Shown piece by piece: positions 38,101 through 49,579 of a stretch of DNA of 64,000 bases (its first letter is position 1; each line of letters opens with the position of its first letter). A model generated the notes under the pieces. It made no database searches and had not been told where the DNA came from. It was given only the letters and a program-made list of their open reading frames with translations. A program made the translations under genes and the position numbers. This DNA is from Membranipora membranacea (taxonomy: Eukaryota; Bryozoa; Gymnolaemata; Cheilostomatida; Membraniporidae), in NCBI GenBank assembly GCA_914767715.1, contig OU612072.1, positions 5,890,001-5,954,000 of the forward strand, in the 5' to 3' direction.

Positions 38101-39541
38101 TCAACTGCAATAATCAAGTATGGTATCCTCCTCTTAACTGCACAAGGGATGAGTCTGCTGACATCTCAACAACAATCGGTTCAACAACAGGTGACAATTT
38201 TATTGTTTGGGTTATTCCATTTTGAGTATTGGTGCCCGTTTCATTTTATACTGTGGATTCCGAACTATCAAGTAACCATTATGAACAGATTTATTTCACA
38301 TTTACACAAGACAGATTAGTGTAATCTAATAAATCCGACCAAAAAAAATTGGATGGTATTTTGACTGTGTGAGGTCCCTGTTTGGTAAATAATGTTTTGA
38401 ATCATGCGCATTTCAGATGATTCTTTTTAGTACCCACAGAATCATCAAAGACCAACTTGGATGCTAGCCTTGGAGGTATTGGGTTCTTTATTATCCTGAC
38501 ATCTCTGTTTGTGTATGTTCTCCACTTAGATAGAAAAAGGTGAGTCCCCGAGCAAAATATATTTAATGCTTGTTCATATAATGCGAATTGGGATATCTCA
38601 ACAAGAATCAAGAAACCCAGGGGACTAGGTTGTTGCTTATTGAGATATTTTTTATAAGTTGCCTTAGCACTTGCAAACGAGCAGCACACAAAATAACCAA
38701 CACTATGTAAGACATCTCTATCAGGTAACGACCAGCTTACAAATTTCTGATTGAAACCTGTTGAAGCTCTTATATACATACGGAAATTTCTTGATGGAAA
38801 GCATAACAACTGGCATAACAACTGCCTAGCTGATATAATGATGCTATGTTGGCCTTTTTCAGATGTATCACCCCTGGTAGCGACACAAATAAAACCATAT
38901 GCCGTCCTCTTCCACCCGTACCGGTCAGTGAACTGTCAGGTATGTATGCTTTAAATCTCATTCCTTATTATGTTTATTTATTAATTAGTCGCACTTCTTC
39001 TGGTCGTAGAATCATTTGTATTCAAGTCATATTGAATAAACCCTGATGTGCATTTAATTGCAAACTTAACCAAGCACACACTCACCAACTTGGTATAACG
39101 ATTCACAACTAATAGAGCGACAGGGAGAACAGCCCGCCATATGGTTCAAGCGCCAGTAAGCTATTTTTCACATCCCGATGGTTTAATCGACAGTATCATT
39201 ATGATATTTGGTTGTCATATTGATCTTGAAGTCTTGTCTTTAACGTGGTGTTTTGTTATGACAATTCATGGATCCTAGGCTAGGAGCTAGAGCTAGGACA
39301 CTTAGCTAAATACTTGATATTTGACACCAAACTTCAAGTGTTTCTTCGCTTAAACCACCAGGGAATCATCAATCTGATTCTACGATTAAATAATTGCATA
39401 ATTTTATTTCCATGATGCCATTGAATAAGGTAACAAGACAAAGCAACAGTATTCGAATGATAAAATCTCAACACAAAACTCAGCCATGTAAAATAAAATA
39501 AAATACAATCTACAAGTGAGATATGCATTCCTCATCAGTAT

Positions 39542-40212
39542 TTAGTGCTTTTTCTTGAGGGCATTAGTGATATCAGAGAGAGCATTGTTCTGGCATAGGC
39601 TGTCATCTGCGCAGCCAGTGTGTCTCAGAAAGTTCAGTTGATTTTTACTATGCAGAAACTCCTCCGGGCATAGGTTGCAAACACATCTACCTGTGCTTTC
39701 CTGAATCTGGTGTGACCCATTATCAGGAGCTCCACACTGCATACATGCCTTTCTGCACCAATACCAGTCATTATGTGGTACTTCTCGCAACAAGTAGAAA
39801 GCTAAATGAAAAGAGATTAAATATTTGAGAAACATCACAAAAACTCATCTTTTCAAGCAAGTGAAACAGTGCACAACAAATTCAAGCTGATCAACTAAGT
39901 AAAATGGAGATGTAAGGGTAATTATGTGAAAACACCCGCCTCTAATGTAACAGCTTACATAAAAAGTTCTACTTCAAAAATAATCGAATTATCAGTGAAG
40001 TACCAAGTCACAAGTTTTTTGCCTACATATCATTCACTGCATAGCGGTATGCAATTGAGATGATTTAACTTACATGGTCTGGTTCCATCACTGCAGAACT
40101 GTCTCCAATCTACTTTCCCCCAGTCCCTTCGTCTATCTTCCCGGTTCAAGGTATAACCATGAATTGATGTAGCAGCAATAATGACATATATGATAAATAC
40201 AACCATTCCCAT
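39542..40212 (-). CDS. Nested antisense secreted Cys-rich protein, copy B
   Basis: Exons 40074-40212 and 39542-39801, minus strand, 132 residues. The signal peptide is MGMVVFIIYVIIAATSIHG and all nine Cys are kept. It lies in the receptor B intron between 38939 and 41122. By hand count it differs from copy A by about 10 amino-acid-changing and 3 silent bases, among them L to R after NRED and H to E after YLLR. That ratio fits weak constraint or diversification rather than strong conservation. Function unknown. Confidence 0.78.
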
Positions 40213-40544
40213 TTTGACTTAGGCTAGATATAAAGATGAAACGGGACTGAATTGGGATTTATATGGTTGGTTTTATCTCATGAGGGTGTTGGATGTCGTC
40301 AAGCGCTGTAACAATCCCGTTGGGGATTAGGATTAGTGGTATAGAACGACATCACCTCCATTCTGCTGTTATGCATTCAACAAATAATTTGGCTGCAGAT
40401 AAAGCTTATACTTGATTGACGCATTGTTTAATCCGATAAGTAATTTCATCATTAGATGGCAGGTGTTACCTACACTTTTAATCATGGCACTAAATACGAG
40501 ATGATGTAGGCTATCTACTTATACCACATATTTAAAGCTTTTCT

Positions 40545-41015
40545 CTTGGGGGATGCAGCTAGCCCTGTTCACACGGCCACTGGATTTGGTTTTTTGGGTT
40601 TTTTGTGTGGCCATGTATTTCTCGGTATAGTATCAGTAGTTGCTTTCTGCTGTTTTAGCTCTAATCTTCACCACTTTGAGCTTTGACTTTTTTTCTGTTC
40701 CATAGGGAAATAAATCAACTTTGTCATTTATCATATTCAAATAAATAAGTTGATTCCACAAATTATTATAGTAATAATGTGAAAACATGGCTAAGTTAAA
40801 GAAAAATTTAAAACACCATTGACTATGAGCATATCAAGGTCAAGGTCATGGTCATACTCATGGGTGTTTCTAATTTTTTGTAACTTAGCCATGTTTTCAC
40901 ATTATTACTACAATATTTAATGGAATCAACTTATCTATATTTATTTTGACCAAATAAAACCAAAAAAACCAAAACCAGTGGCCGTGTGAACAGTGCTAGG
41001 ATGCAACTATGTAAA
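40545..41015. mobile_element. Foldback MITE, copy B
   Basis: Same element as 29583-30028 and at the same place in the unit, so the insertion predates the A/B duplication. The left end is CTAGCCCTGTTCACACGGCC. The right end near 41000 is its inverted, slightly diverged copy. Confidence 0.65.
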
Positions 41016-41684
41016 TCCATTTTTGCATATGGCGCTGGCAGACAATATAGTAATGGTCTGTCAACTTATGACCATAGTTAACCAGCAAAATGTATATCTG
41101 TATGGCTGTCTCTTTTTACAGGTGGTGCCAGTGAAATTTATAGTGAGATTGACTGTGATTATGGATATGAATCAATAGAAACTACAAACCCTGTTGTTCA
41201 GTGTCGCTCAATAAACGAAAACTTCACCCCCAGCAATGATCAACAGAACACTGTAGGTGAGGATTTAAAAATCGGCTCAGATACTAGTCATAGCATGATA
41301 ACAGATGACTCCTGCAAAGTTGAGCGCAGGCCTCTATCACTTGAGCTATACAAGTCGGTCTTAGAGGAGATGCGTAATAAAGGTATTGATCTTGATCAAA
41401 ACAAAAATACAAATACACCACAGAGTCCACATCCACATACTATGGATGATGTAGAAGCTCAATATGAGAACTGGCCTAATTGTATGAATGAATCGCAGCC
41501 AGTGCAATCGGACACAGGCGCAGGTGACGAGGAGACAAACTCAAACTCTCGTCATATCGTGCTAACTACAGATGAACATCTCCAAGCTGAATCTGGATGT
41601 TATGATGAAGACGCTGAGAGTGTTTGTGAAGTTTATTTTCTCTCAGGCGATGTTAAAACATTATACAAAGCTTCCTCTGATTGA

Positions 41685-43590
41685 TGATTAACTCTTTTAA
41701 AGTTACGCCATTACCCTTAACTAGTAATTTGATCATCAATACTGGTGGCAATGCCAACATATCATTCTTCTTTAGGTCCATTCATATGTGTAATTTTATC
41801 TGGAATTCTGAATCTCATTATCCATTGTTATGAAGCTGATCTGCAAAAAAATCCCTTTTTCAACCATACAAATGCTGCGACACTAATCCGATCACATACT
41901 GTTTTGGTATTGCTTTGTCCATCAGCCTATTTTAAACTTTCCATCATAATCGGAATCATAAAATTTGGTATTTCCTGTTAAACTCGCTCTTCCAGAAAAC
42001 GTAATATATTCTTAAAGGCGGAAGCCAATCATAGTATGATATTGTGTGACAAACAATAAAATGAACTCACGATACACACATAACATAAATAAGCACACAA
42101 TGCAAATGGTATGCAGCCCCGGCTTTGTATAAATATGAAAACTTTCTCTACAATTTTTCTTCATCCTTCATTGTCCATCGTGGATTTTACAATAGTATCT
42201 GATTGGCCAATTAGTAGTGTACTTGACTAATGTCAGGTGATAAAATTTGACTCAGGGTAGGAGGCGTGGCTTGTTACTCTTGGTCATTAGCTACTTATTT
42301 GTATACAAACATTGTGAAAGCACATGGTTATATCAATGCTCAGATGGCTTGCAATGTGAGTTAGTGACATTACATTATCAAACACTCATGAGGTGGCAAG
42401 GTCAACCATTTAAGGTTTGTGCATGTGAGTTGGAGACAGAAAAAATTAAAATATAATTTTCAGCCACTTGAGTTCAGGGTTTATAGCTGGAGTTGAAATA
42501 AAATAATATTATAACTCCAGCTGTTTTATAGGGCTAAAATATAAAATAAAAAAACACCTCCCTCCACCTACAAATCTTCACACTGTCATTTAGATCAAGG
42601 TATTATTTGGAGTGGCCTTATATGTAAATCCCATCAGGGTTAAAAAATCATTTTGTAATCATCTCTGTTATTATGTAGTATCAGTGTTACAAAAGTATGT
42701 ATAATTATCAAAAGGAAAAGAGAAGTTAGCCTAAAGTACAATGAATTTGGGCTTCTGAATTGGAGTTTTCAAGACTGTAACGAACAAACCGTCCGGCTAC
42801 CACCTACTTATATCATTGAATGATGCTGCTCTTAGATTGCATGTAAGGTGAAAAGTCACTAAGGTTTGGCGGGGTATTTGATCTTATGACAACCACTGGG
42901 TAAAATTAATATGATTGTCAGTGACATTGGCACAAAGTTTGCGAGATGGTGGACCGATTTACTATGGAAATATGAATATACACAACTTGTTTATGACCTA
43001 CCTGTTATGTGAGGACAATTAATAGTTTCGAACCCAAAGTATATTTAGTTGAACATACTTATTACTTCTACTGTTTGCTACATCAAAGAGGGTTTTTGTT
43101 TTTAGAAGCTTGCTCCATCTGTAAACCGCTTTGGGAAGCGATAAAAGAATCAAACAAACGGTTGAGCAATGGCATGTAATTTCAACATTTTTTTATAGCG
43201 AAAAATTGCATCATTTCAAAAGACTTACCTCAGTATATGCCAAACAACATCAAACAGTTTAAGCTTCTCATTCCCTTTATTTATATACAGGGAAGAAAGG
43301 ACTCAATACTCGATTATGATTAGAAGAACGGAGACCTTTTGGCTATTTATCTATGTTTTAGAACGCAAATTGCTGAAACCAGTTTTTGCAGCTTAAGTCA
43401 GAGGCTATAAGTTAATTCCTCTTAAATATGCAAATCTTTATCTACTTAATGATCCCTTTGTACTTTAAGATACATGACGCATACTTTGGATGAGTAACCT
43501 TGAACAAAAACAAAACATATCATTGGCACCGGGATTTAACTCTGCCACCTGTCCTTAATCTGATGTGAACGAAGGATTATGAGTGGGTTT
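41685..43590. other. Non-coding end of unit B
   Basis: No supported gene. It resembles 30709-32520 but has an extra block at about 41995-42205. A frame at 42247-42456 has a hydrophobic start but no ATG. Confidence 0.45.
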
Positions 43591-44420
43591 GACGGCAGGT
43601 AAAAGAATAAGACCTGTGTTATGTTTTGATGCTATAGTTGATAATTTATAACTAATTCGATCTCTTTTTCATTTTTAACAGAGAACCAATTAAAATGGTG
43701 CCTTTATCCTATTTCACTGTCATAATAATTATACATTTCCTAGTCAAATTTTTAAATCATCCCTTATATTATGAGTTATGTATTTCAATTACACAATATT
43801 GTGCTCAAAAACTCTGTAAATAAGTAATTTAAGCATTTTTTCCCGTTTGCTGTTTTAAGAGACACTGGATTCTTGTGTTCACAAAGTTATAATTTATAAT
43901 ATTTGACCGAAGTTCTTGACTTTAGCAATTTTCTACTTCTATATTAATTCTGAAAAGACTAGTAGTAATTAAATTGTAATAAAATCGTGCCAATATCAAA
44001 AAAATAATTTGAAGTTTTCATTTAAAGCATAGGCAAGACTTTCTGAAAGTCCTGACTGTATTTACCTCAAACCATTCAACTCCAACCACAATGGACTAAG
44101 TACATTGCATAAGAGCTACATCCTGTACCAACATGGCAGGTACCTGATTTAATAGTTGAGTTTTGAGACCAGCACAATATTATTATAACCTACAGTAAAA
44201 ACTAATCAAATTCTGTAAAAGAACACCTTTGAGGCAGTTATTCTTAGGGCAGAAGGCAGGAGATTTTAAAGGCAGGTTAGACTGTTAGAGACAGAGGCAA
44301 GTTTTGGCCTTTTGTGACATGAAGATGCCCCTGAGGAATGTGAAATTTGAGTCCAACCTGAATGACTTTGCATCCTTGGTGAGGGAAGCTGTGAGACATG
44401 AGGCGGGGTAGAGGCATGAA
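43590..44420 (+). repeat. Formin 3'-UTR module, detached copy 3
   Basis: Same content and order as 32521-33400, including attgtAATAAAatcgtgcc near 43977 and the coding-like fragment at 44300-44400. It marks the start of unit C. Confidence 0.65.
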
Positions 44421-45148
44421 ACCAATGTTAGTTTAGATAGAGACAAAAAATGAAGAAGAAACATCTTGTGAAATAATCACCTGACATCAGCTAACAAAGA
44501 TCCTTGTACCTGATTTTGAGTAACACTGATATGGTTGTGATCTTCTTACTAAGGATTAGTGAATGGGGCAATGCAAGCCGAATGCAGGATTTGCCACCTA
44601 TCTTAGAAGCCAAAAATCCTCTTAAAATTGTAAATCCTCTTATAAAGCCACCGCGACACAATGCTCTCTTTGTAGTTGTACGTAATAGATAAAGAAGATA
44701 TTTGATTTCTTTGTTCGCTCATTGTTAACCATGTAGCCATACCCAATGAAATTTACAAGAACATTTCATTAGTATCAGAGACAATGATCACTTTTAGGTT
44801 GATGTAACCAGCTTCATCCCTTTCAACATCAGATGCGACAACACCTTCTCAGCGATTGAGGATAGGGCGGCTAAACCAGACACTGTAAGTTATATGGACA
44901 TGGTAACATACTGTAACATCACCCCTATCCTACATCTGATGAATGAAAAAAAAAGCAGTATACAGCTAGGATTATACAAAACGAGAACCACTACCTGCAC
45001 AAAACAAAACCCCACTCAAACACCAACCAGTCCCTCCAACCCGTCAAGTGAAATACTCAAATGCCAAACCATCTACTCAAACAAAACTGAGATACAAGTC
45101 CCCACTCATCCATTGCAGGGTGCCTGAAAAATGTGAACTGTCAATTGT

Positions 45149-46126
45149 CAACTCTGGTCATGTCAGGTTTCTCATCATTTGCACCACTTCAGCTCGACGA
45201 TCACACCTCTATATCTCCATCCCCTGAAGTCAGAAATCTTGGCCTCATCATGGACTCAAAGCTTGACTTCAAAAGTCATGTGACAGCATTACGCAAAACT
45301 TGCTTCTTTCAACTCAAACGGCTAAGGGCAATTGGGAATTATATTCCTAAATCTCAGTTTGCCACCCTCATTCACGCTTTCATCACCAGCAGGCTAGATT
45401 TCTGCAATTCGATCTATTATGCTTTACCTAAAACTGTCATTTCCCGATTATAAACAATACAGAATTCCTGTGCAAAATGCTTCACTGGGAGCAATCGCTA
45501 CACCTCAGCCACTGAAGCCAGATTTAAACTCCACTGGCTCCCTAACACATCACGATCAATGTTCAAGCTAGGTTTCATGGCTCATAAAGTTGTGCACCAT
45601 CCAACAACAATCCCAACATATCTCTCAGGTCCGTTTTCAACATCTAAGCATATTCGCAACACTCGCAACAACTCATCGAACACACTCTTTTCTATTTTCT
45701 CAAGCAAACTCTCAACCATCGGCGATCGCTCCCTACTCATCACTCTGCCATAATCTGGAATTCCCTCCAACCTGATCTCCGAGATATCTCTTCAACTACC
45801 CTCTTCAAATCCAAACTAAAAACCTTCTTCTTTAAATCTACTTATAATGTTTAATTTTAGCCTGGCTTGTTGCCTGTTTTTGCCTGGGAGCTGGCCATAT
45901 TTAACTAAATATAATGTGTACATACATGTATTTTATTAGAAGTTACTACAATTTTATCTTTCCGTTAACTCATTGTCAGATTTTATGTACACTTTTATTT
46001 TATTTTTATTATTCTACACCGAATATTTCATCTCACTTTTTATCATGTACAACGCTTAGAAATCATTGTTTTATTGTATAAACAATTTTATTAAGCGTTT
46101 CATAAATAAACTGTATTATTATTATT
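45149..46126 (+). mobile_element. 5'-truncated LINE (CR1/L2-like) insertion
   Basis: The plus-strand frame encodes the C-terminal part of a reverse transcriptase: VRNLGLIMDSKLDF, LIHAFITSRLDFCNSIYYAL, then LHWLPNTSRSMFKL in a shifted frame. That is the usual order in CR1/L2/jockey-type ORF2 proteins. The 3' end is an ATT microsatellite tail. Unit B has the empty site at 34080-34095 (caattgtagattt). ATTGT flanks both ends (45144-45148, 46127-46131). It is broken by stops, so it is inactive. Confidence 0.82.
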
Positions 46127-46770
46127 ATTGTAGATTTTTATTTTTTACAGCTCTCTTCTTTCTCTGTTCCCAAAGACCAATAATGGTAATTCTTTAAATA
46201 CTGTGGTTATAATACCATGGTCGAAATAAAGCTAGATACATACATACTAAAAAATTTGATTTTGGGAGAATTTATTATCAGTGCCTTGTGGAGATTGCTG
46301 ATTATATTACATTTATATGACAAAACATTTGTTTATGTAAATCTGCACTGAGAAGACCACAAAACACCTGGTGTTGTCCTGAAAAATAATAAGCCATAAT
46401 TTTTGCTTGTTTAGAACAGCATTCCCACAGTATGATATTTAAATAACAATCACCCTGATCTTGCTGAAAAATTTCCTGACCAGGCTTCTGTCTCCATCAC
46501 AGCTTTTACTTCAACTCAATGAGTCCGGAAGGCCTAAACGCTCTAATCACACAATTTCTATGCACCTTACATAGTGTTATTCATTTCTGAGCTATCAGTG
46601 CCCAGACTAATCTTCTAAACAAATAAAGAAATTTGAGAGCGTCAATCATGGTAATTTAGTGCCTGATGCGTAGCTGGAGCATTCCAGCATGGGTCTAACC
46701 AAAGATTTGTCACCAATAAGGTATCGCCAATAAGTTATCGCCACTTTCGATGCTATGGTAGCAAATATAC

Positions 46771-47182
46771 CTAAAGCTGAGTTTACACAGAGGAAACTCG
46801 CAACTTGAAACTCGCAACCTGGAAACTTTGAGAAACCTCTGGAAACTTGTTGTGGAAACTTGCAGTTTCCCATCTGTTTACACACAGGCAACCATCTGTG
46901 CTTGATAGTGTGATGAATGAATGCAAACTGATGCTAGGACAGAACAGATAGATTCTTTTGAATCGTTGTGTTTGGTGAAATAATTAAGCCACGCCCAGTT
47001 GCCAGCAACAGTTGCTTGAAATGCAGTAGGCCTACTGCCGCATTCTCGAAACTGTTGCTAAGATTGGTTGCCCGCGCCAGGTTTTTGAGACACTCGTGTG
47101 TTTACACAGCAGCAACTAGTTGCTTGCCAATCTGCAGTCATGAAGAATCTAAGAAGTCTCCTCTGTGTGAACGCAGCTTTAG
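46771..47182. mobile_element. Inverted-repeat element (MITE-like), unit C
   Basis: Same ends as 34752-35178 (CTAAAGCTGAGTTTACACAG left; CTGTGTGAACGCAGCTTTAG right). It is shorter by about 15 bases through loss of one internal repeat. Confidence 0.65.
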
Positions 47183-47515
47183 GGCAAAAAGGTGGGTTAC
47201 TGGAGATTTCCAGTAATGATTTATTGATTATTTCAACATAAAAATTGCAGAAAATTTGCTAACGCTCTAAAGCCCAGATAAAAATAGGTTTTTCTCAGCA
47301 TTGTTTTGAAACAAGCAAAAAAAATACTGTTAAATCTGAATCAAGTGTTAATTATTCATTGTTGAAATAAAAGAAGTGAACAACCTTACCGAAAATCAGG
47401 AACTAAAATCATTTCATTTTTAGCATCTGACGTAAATGGTAGGAAAACAATTATTTTATTTTTAGTGTATATTGAACCTGAACGAAAATTTGTGATATTT
47501 GTTAGTTATTTGTGC

Positions 47516-49512
47516 ATGAAAGTCGACATCATGACAGCAGCCTGGTAAGTGTATATAATTTTATTACAATACACTTTTATTGCCATCCTACAATAATCTT
47601 TATGAATGTTTTTCATGCAATGACAGAACAAATGACTTGAACAATAAGAAAAAGCAGAGAGACAAAAAAAAATATAACTAGTGATAAAATCAATAAGATT
47701 TAAGGTGTAGTTGTTTGAAATGAGTAAGTTTGGTTGCTGCGCGTATCTGTATTGGAATAGAGTAACTGGATAGCCAAATATAAATGACCAAATTAGTGTG
47801 TAGTTATTCATGTTCATGTAGTCGTCGGTAAGGACACATGTTCAGTGGTCGGTAACACTCATCCTTTCTGCCTTGAAAAAAGGGGTTATCTCTGATGAAA
47901 AAACAATAGGAACAAACTATTTATGTGTAGCGCTAATACCTCATTATCCGTATATCATAATAATTCCAAATGACCATAATCATTTGACACAGATCTTGCA
48001 ATTTTATTTCTACACAGTTATTCTCAGGAACCTGGGGAAAACGGAGCAGCGAGCTTGTGGATATCACTTGTTACAGTTCTGTTGTTAGCTCCAATTCTTG
48101 TCAGAGGTACTTATTTCACAGGTTGGACACTATTGGTCAGAGTTAGAGAATTAACTGGTTTCAGAGCCCACTCCTATATTTTGATATCTCTCTCGGGTAT
48201 TAAATCTGGGTCGGTCAGATTTCAGCTTTGCTAATACCCTCTCACCCAGCCTAACTAGCCATACCTACTAAATAGTAGTACTGCTGGTTGGTCAGAAAAA
48301 CGACTCCCCTTCCCAGGTTCATATCCGGGCTACGTCACCAGCAGACCTGATTCTTAACATTAGGCCATACGGTTTAATGTTTTCAAGAGAATGCCAACAA
48401 TGTGATTTTCTTTAAATCATATTCAAATCATATTCAATATTCTGTGTTGTTTTGACTTATGTAGACCCCAATATAAAGAGAGCCATTTAGAGTATGACTA
48501 AATGATCTGTAATGCCGTGAAATCGGTTGACGTTCGGAAGTCACATAAATTTCTTAATCACACTGGAATTTGAACTTCTAATGAAAAGTGAGCCTTCCAA
48601 AATATCTAAACCTCCATGTGAGGTGATAAAGTACATGCTATTTTTCCAAATATTTTGCGGGGGCGGTTCAAACATTGGTTCGATATTGTTTCAAACTATT
48701 TCAGATGTTACCCTTTAACCTGAAGATTTATATCTCCAACGAAGAACTATCAAATTAAAGTATAGGCTTGATGGCCCCCAGTTTTTTGTACAGTTATCCT
48801 CTTAACGATTGTATTTACTTCAGGTGAAAATGAGTCTACCCTGCAAATGGACTATAGCGGCAGGTTCTGCATCCCTAAAAATGAAATCACTATATCAAAT
48901 ACGAACAAAGTCACTTACGGAGAACTTTTGAGTCCTGAATTTGATACATCTGACAGGAACGGCAGCAATATCAATAATACCGTGCAATGTAGTATTAAAG
49001 TCAGGGCTATTAGTGGAAACTCTATGATGGTTTTGGTCGTTAAACCACAGAATGGTATGTCAGAATTTTGCCCTAAGGATATTTACATCAATAACCGGAA
49101 CGTTTCAGGATTATGCGGGGAGCAAAAAGTCCTTCTACAACAGGAGAATACCATCACACTGGAGTTGAAGAATGACAGCACGCCTAAGTTCCTTATTGCT
49201 TTTCAAAGTAAGCTCATGATTTTATGAAACAATTTAATAGCCGACTTGTTTAGTAACAGGATCATTCGCACGCATTTAACTGTGTATGGGGAAAATATTA
49301 TTGCCCACTCATTGGCAAATTTTTATGTGATATGTCGACTGCTGGCTTATGATGGAAGTGAACCCATATATCTCTTTTTTTATATAGTTTATCCAACATT
49401 TATGCTGGCTAAGGAATCTGGATTCATTGATGCTAAGAGGCACCCAACAGGATACATCACAAACAAATCTCCAACAACTACAACATCCTCTCAACAACTC
49501 AGGGCATATAAG
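47516..49512 (+). pseudogene. Receptor unit C: 5' half only
   Basis: Exons 47516-47544, 48018-48106 and 48824-49207 are open and agree in phase. They encode MKVDIMTAAW, a signal-peptide stretch (SLVTVLLLAPILVRG) and an intact four-Cys CUB domain. The next exon starts at 49388 (YPTFMLAKESGFIDAK) but similarity to the CUB-like exon ends after about 49497 (TTSSQQ). The frame then runs to a stop at about 49524, or to a possible donor AAG|GTAATT at 49512. The rest of the receptor and the nested gene are absent. The sequence continues as satellite repeat. It could still make a short secreted CUB protein. Confidence 0.65.
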
Positions 49513-49579
49513 GTAATTTTGTGAACCCGAGTTATCTCCACATCTCGAAAAGGCCAAAATTCATATAAATTATAAAGCG

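Larger units (their letters stand above)
35515..41684 (+). pseudogene. Receptor unit B: signal, CUB, CUB-like, sushi, TM, ITAM-like tail; two 1-base frameshifts
   Basis: The most complete receptor copy. Exons: 35515-35543, 35997-36084, 36837-37220, 37423-37847, 37981-38190, 38431-38539, 38863-38939, 41122-41684. The product would be a type I membrane receptor of about 628 residues. The CUB exon has four Cys (FCNPKN, VQCSI, GFCPED, LCGEQ). A second CUB-like exon lacks Cys. The sushi exon has ESC, ATC, NCN and LNC. The TM exon has GGIGFFIILTSLFVYVLHL. The tail has PLPPVPV and SEIYSEIDCDYGYESI. Splice phases agree throughout. Compared with the other units, one base is missing in the signal exon (near 36021) and one in the CUB-like exon (near 37750), so the frame breaks twice. 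These may be real or assembly errors in near-identical repeats. Receptor and signalling roles are inferred from domains. Confidence 0.72.

Noticed and set aside
42247-42456. Frame with a hydrophobic start and Cys (LLLLVISYLFVYKHCES) after receptor B
   Set aside because: No ATG start, and the copy in unit A (31090-31250) has a 2-base loss that ends the frame early. Sequence similarity is explained by recent duplication.
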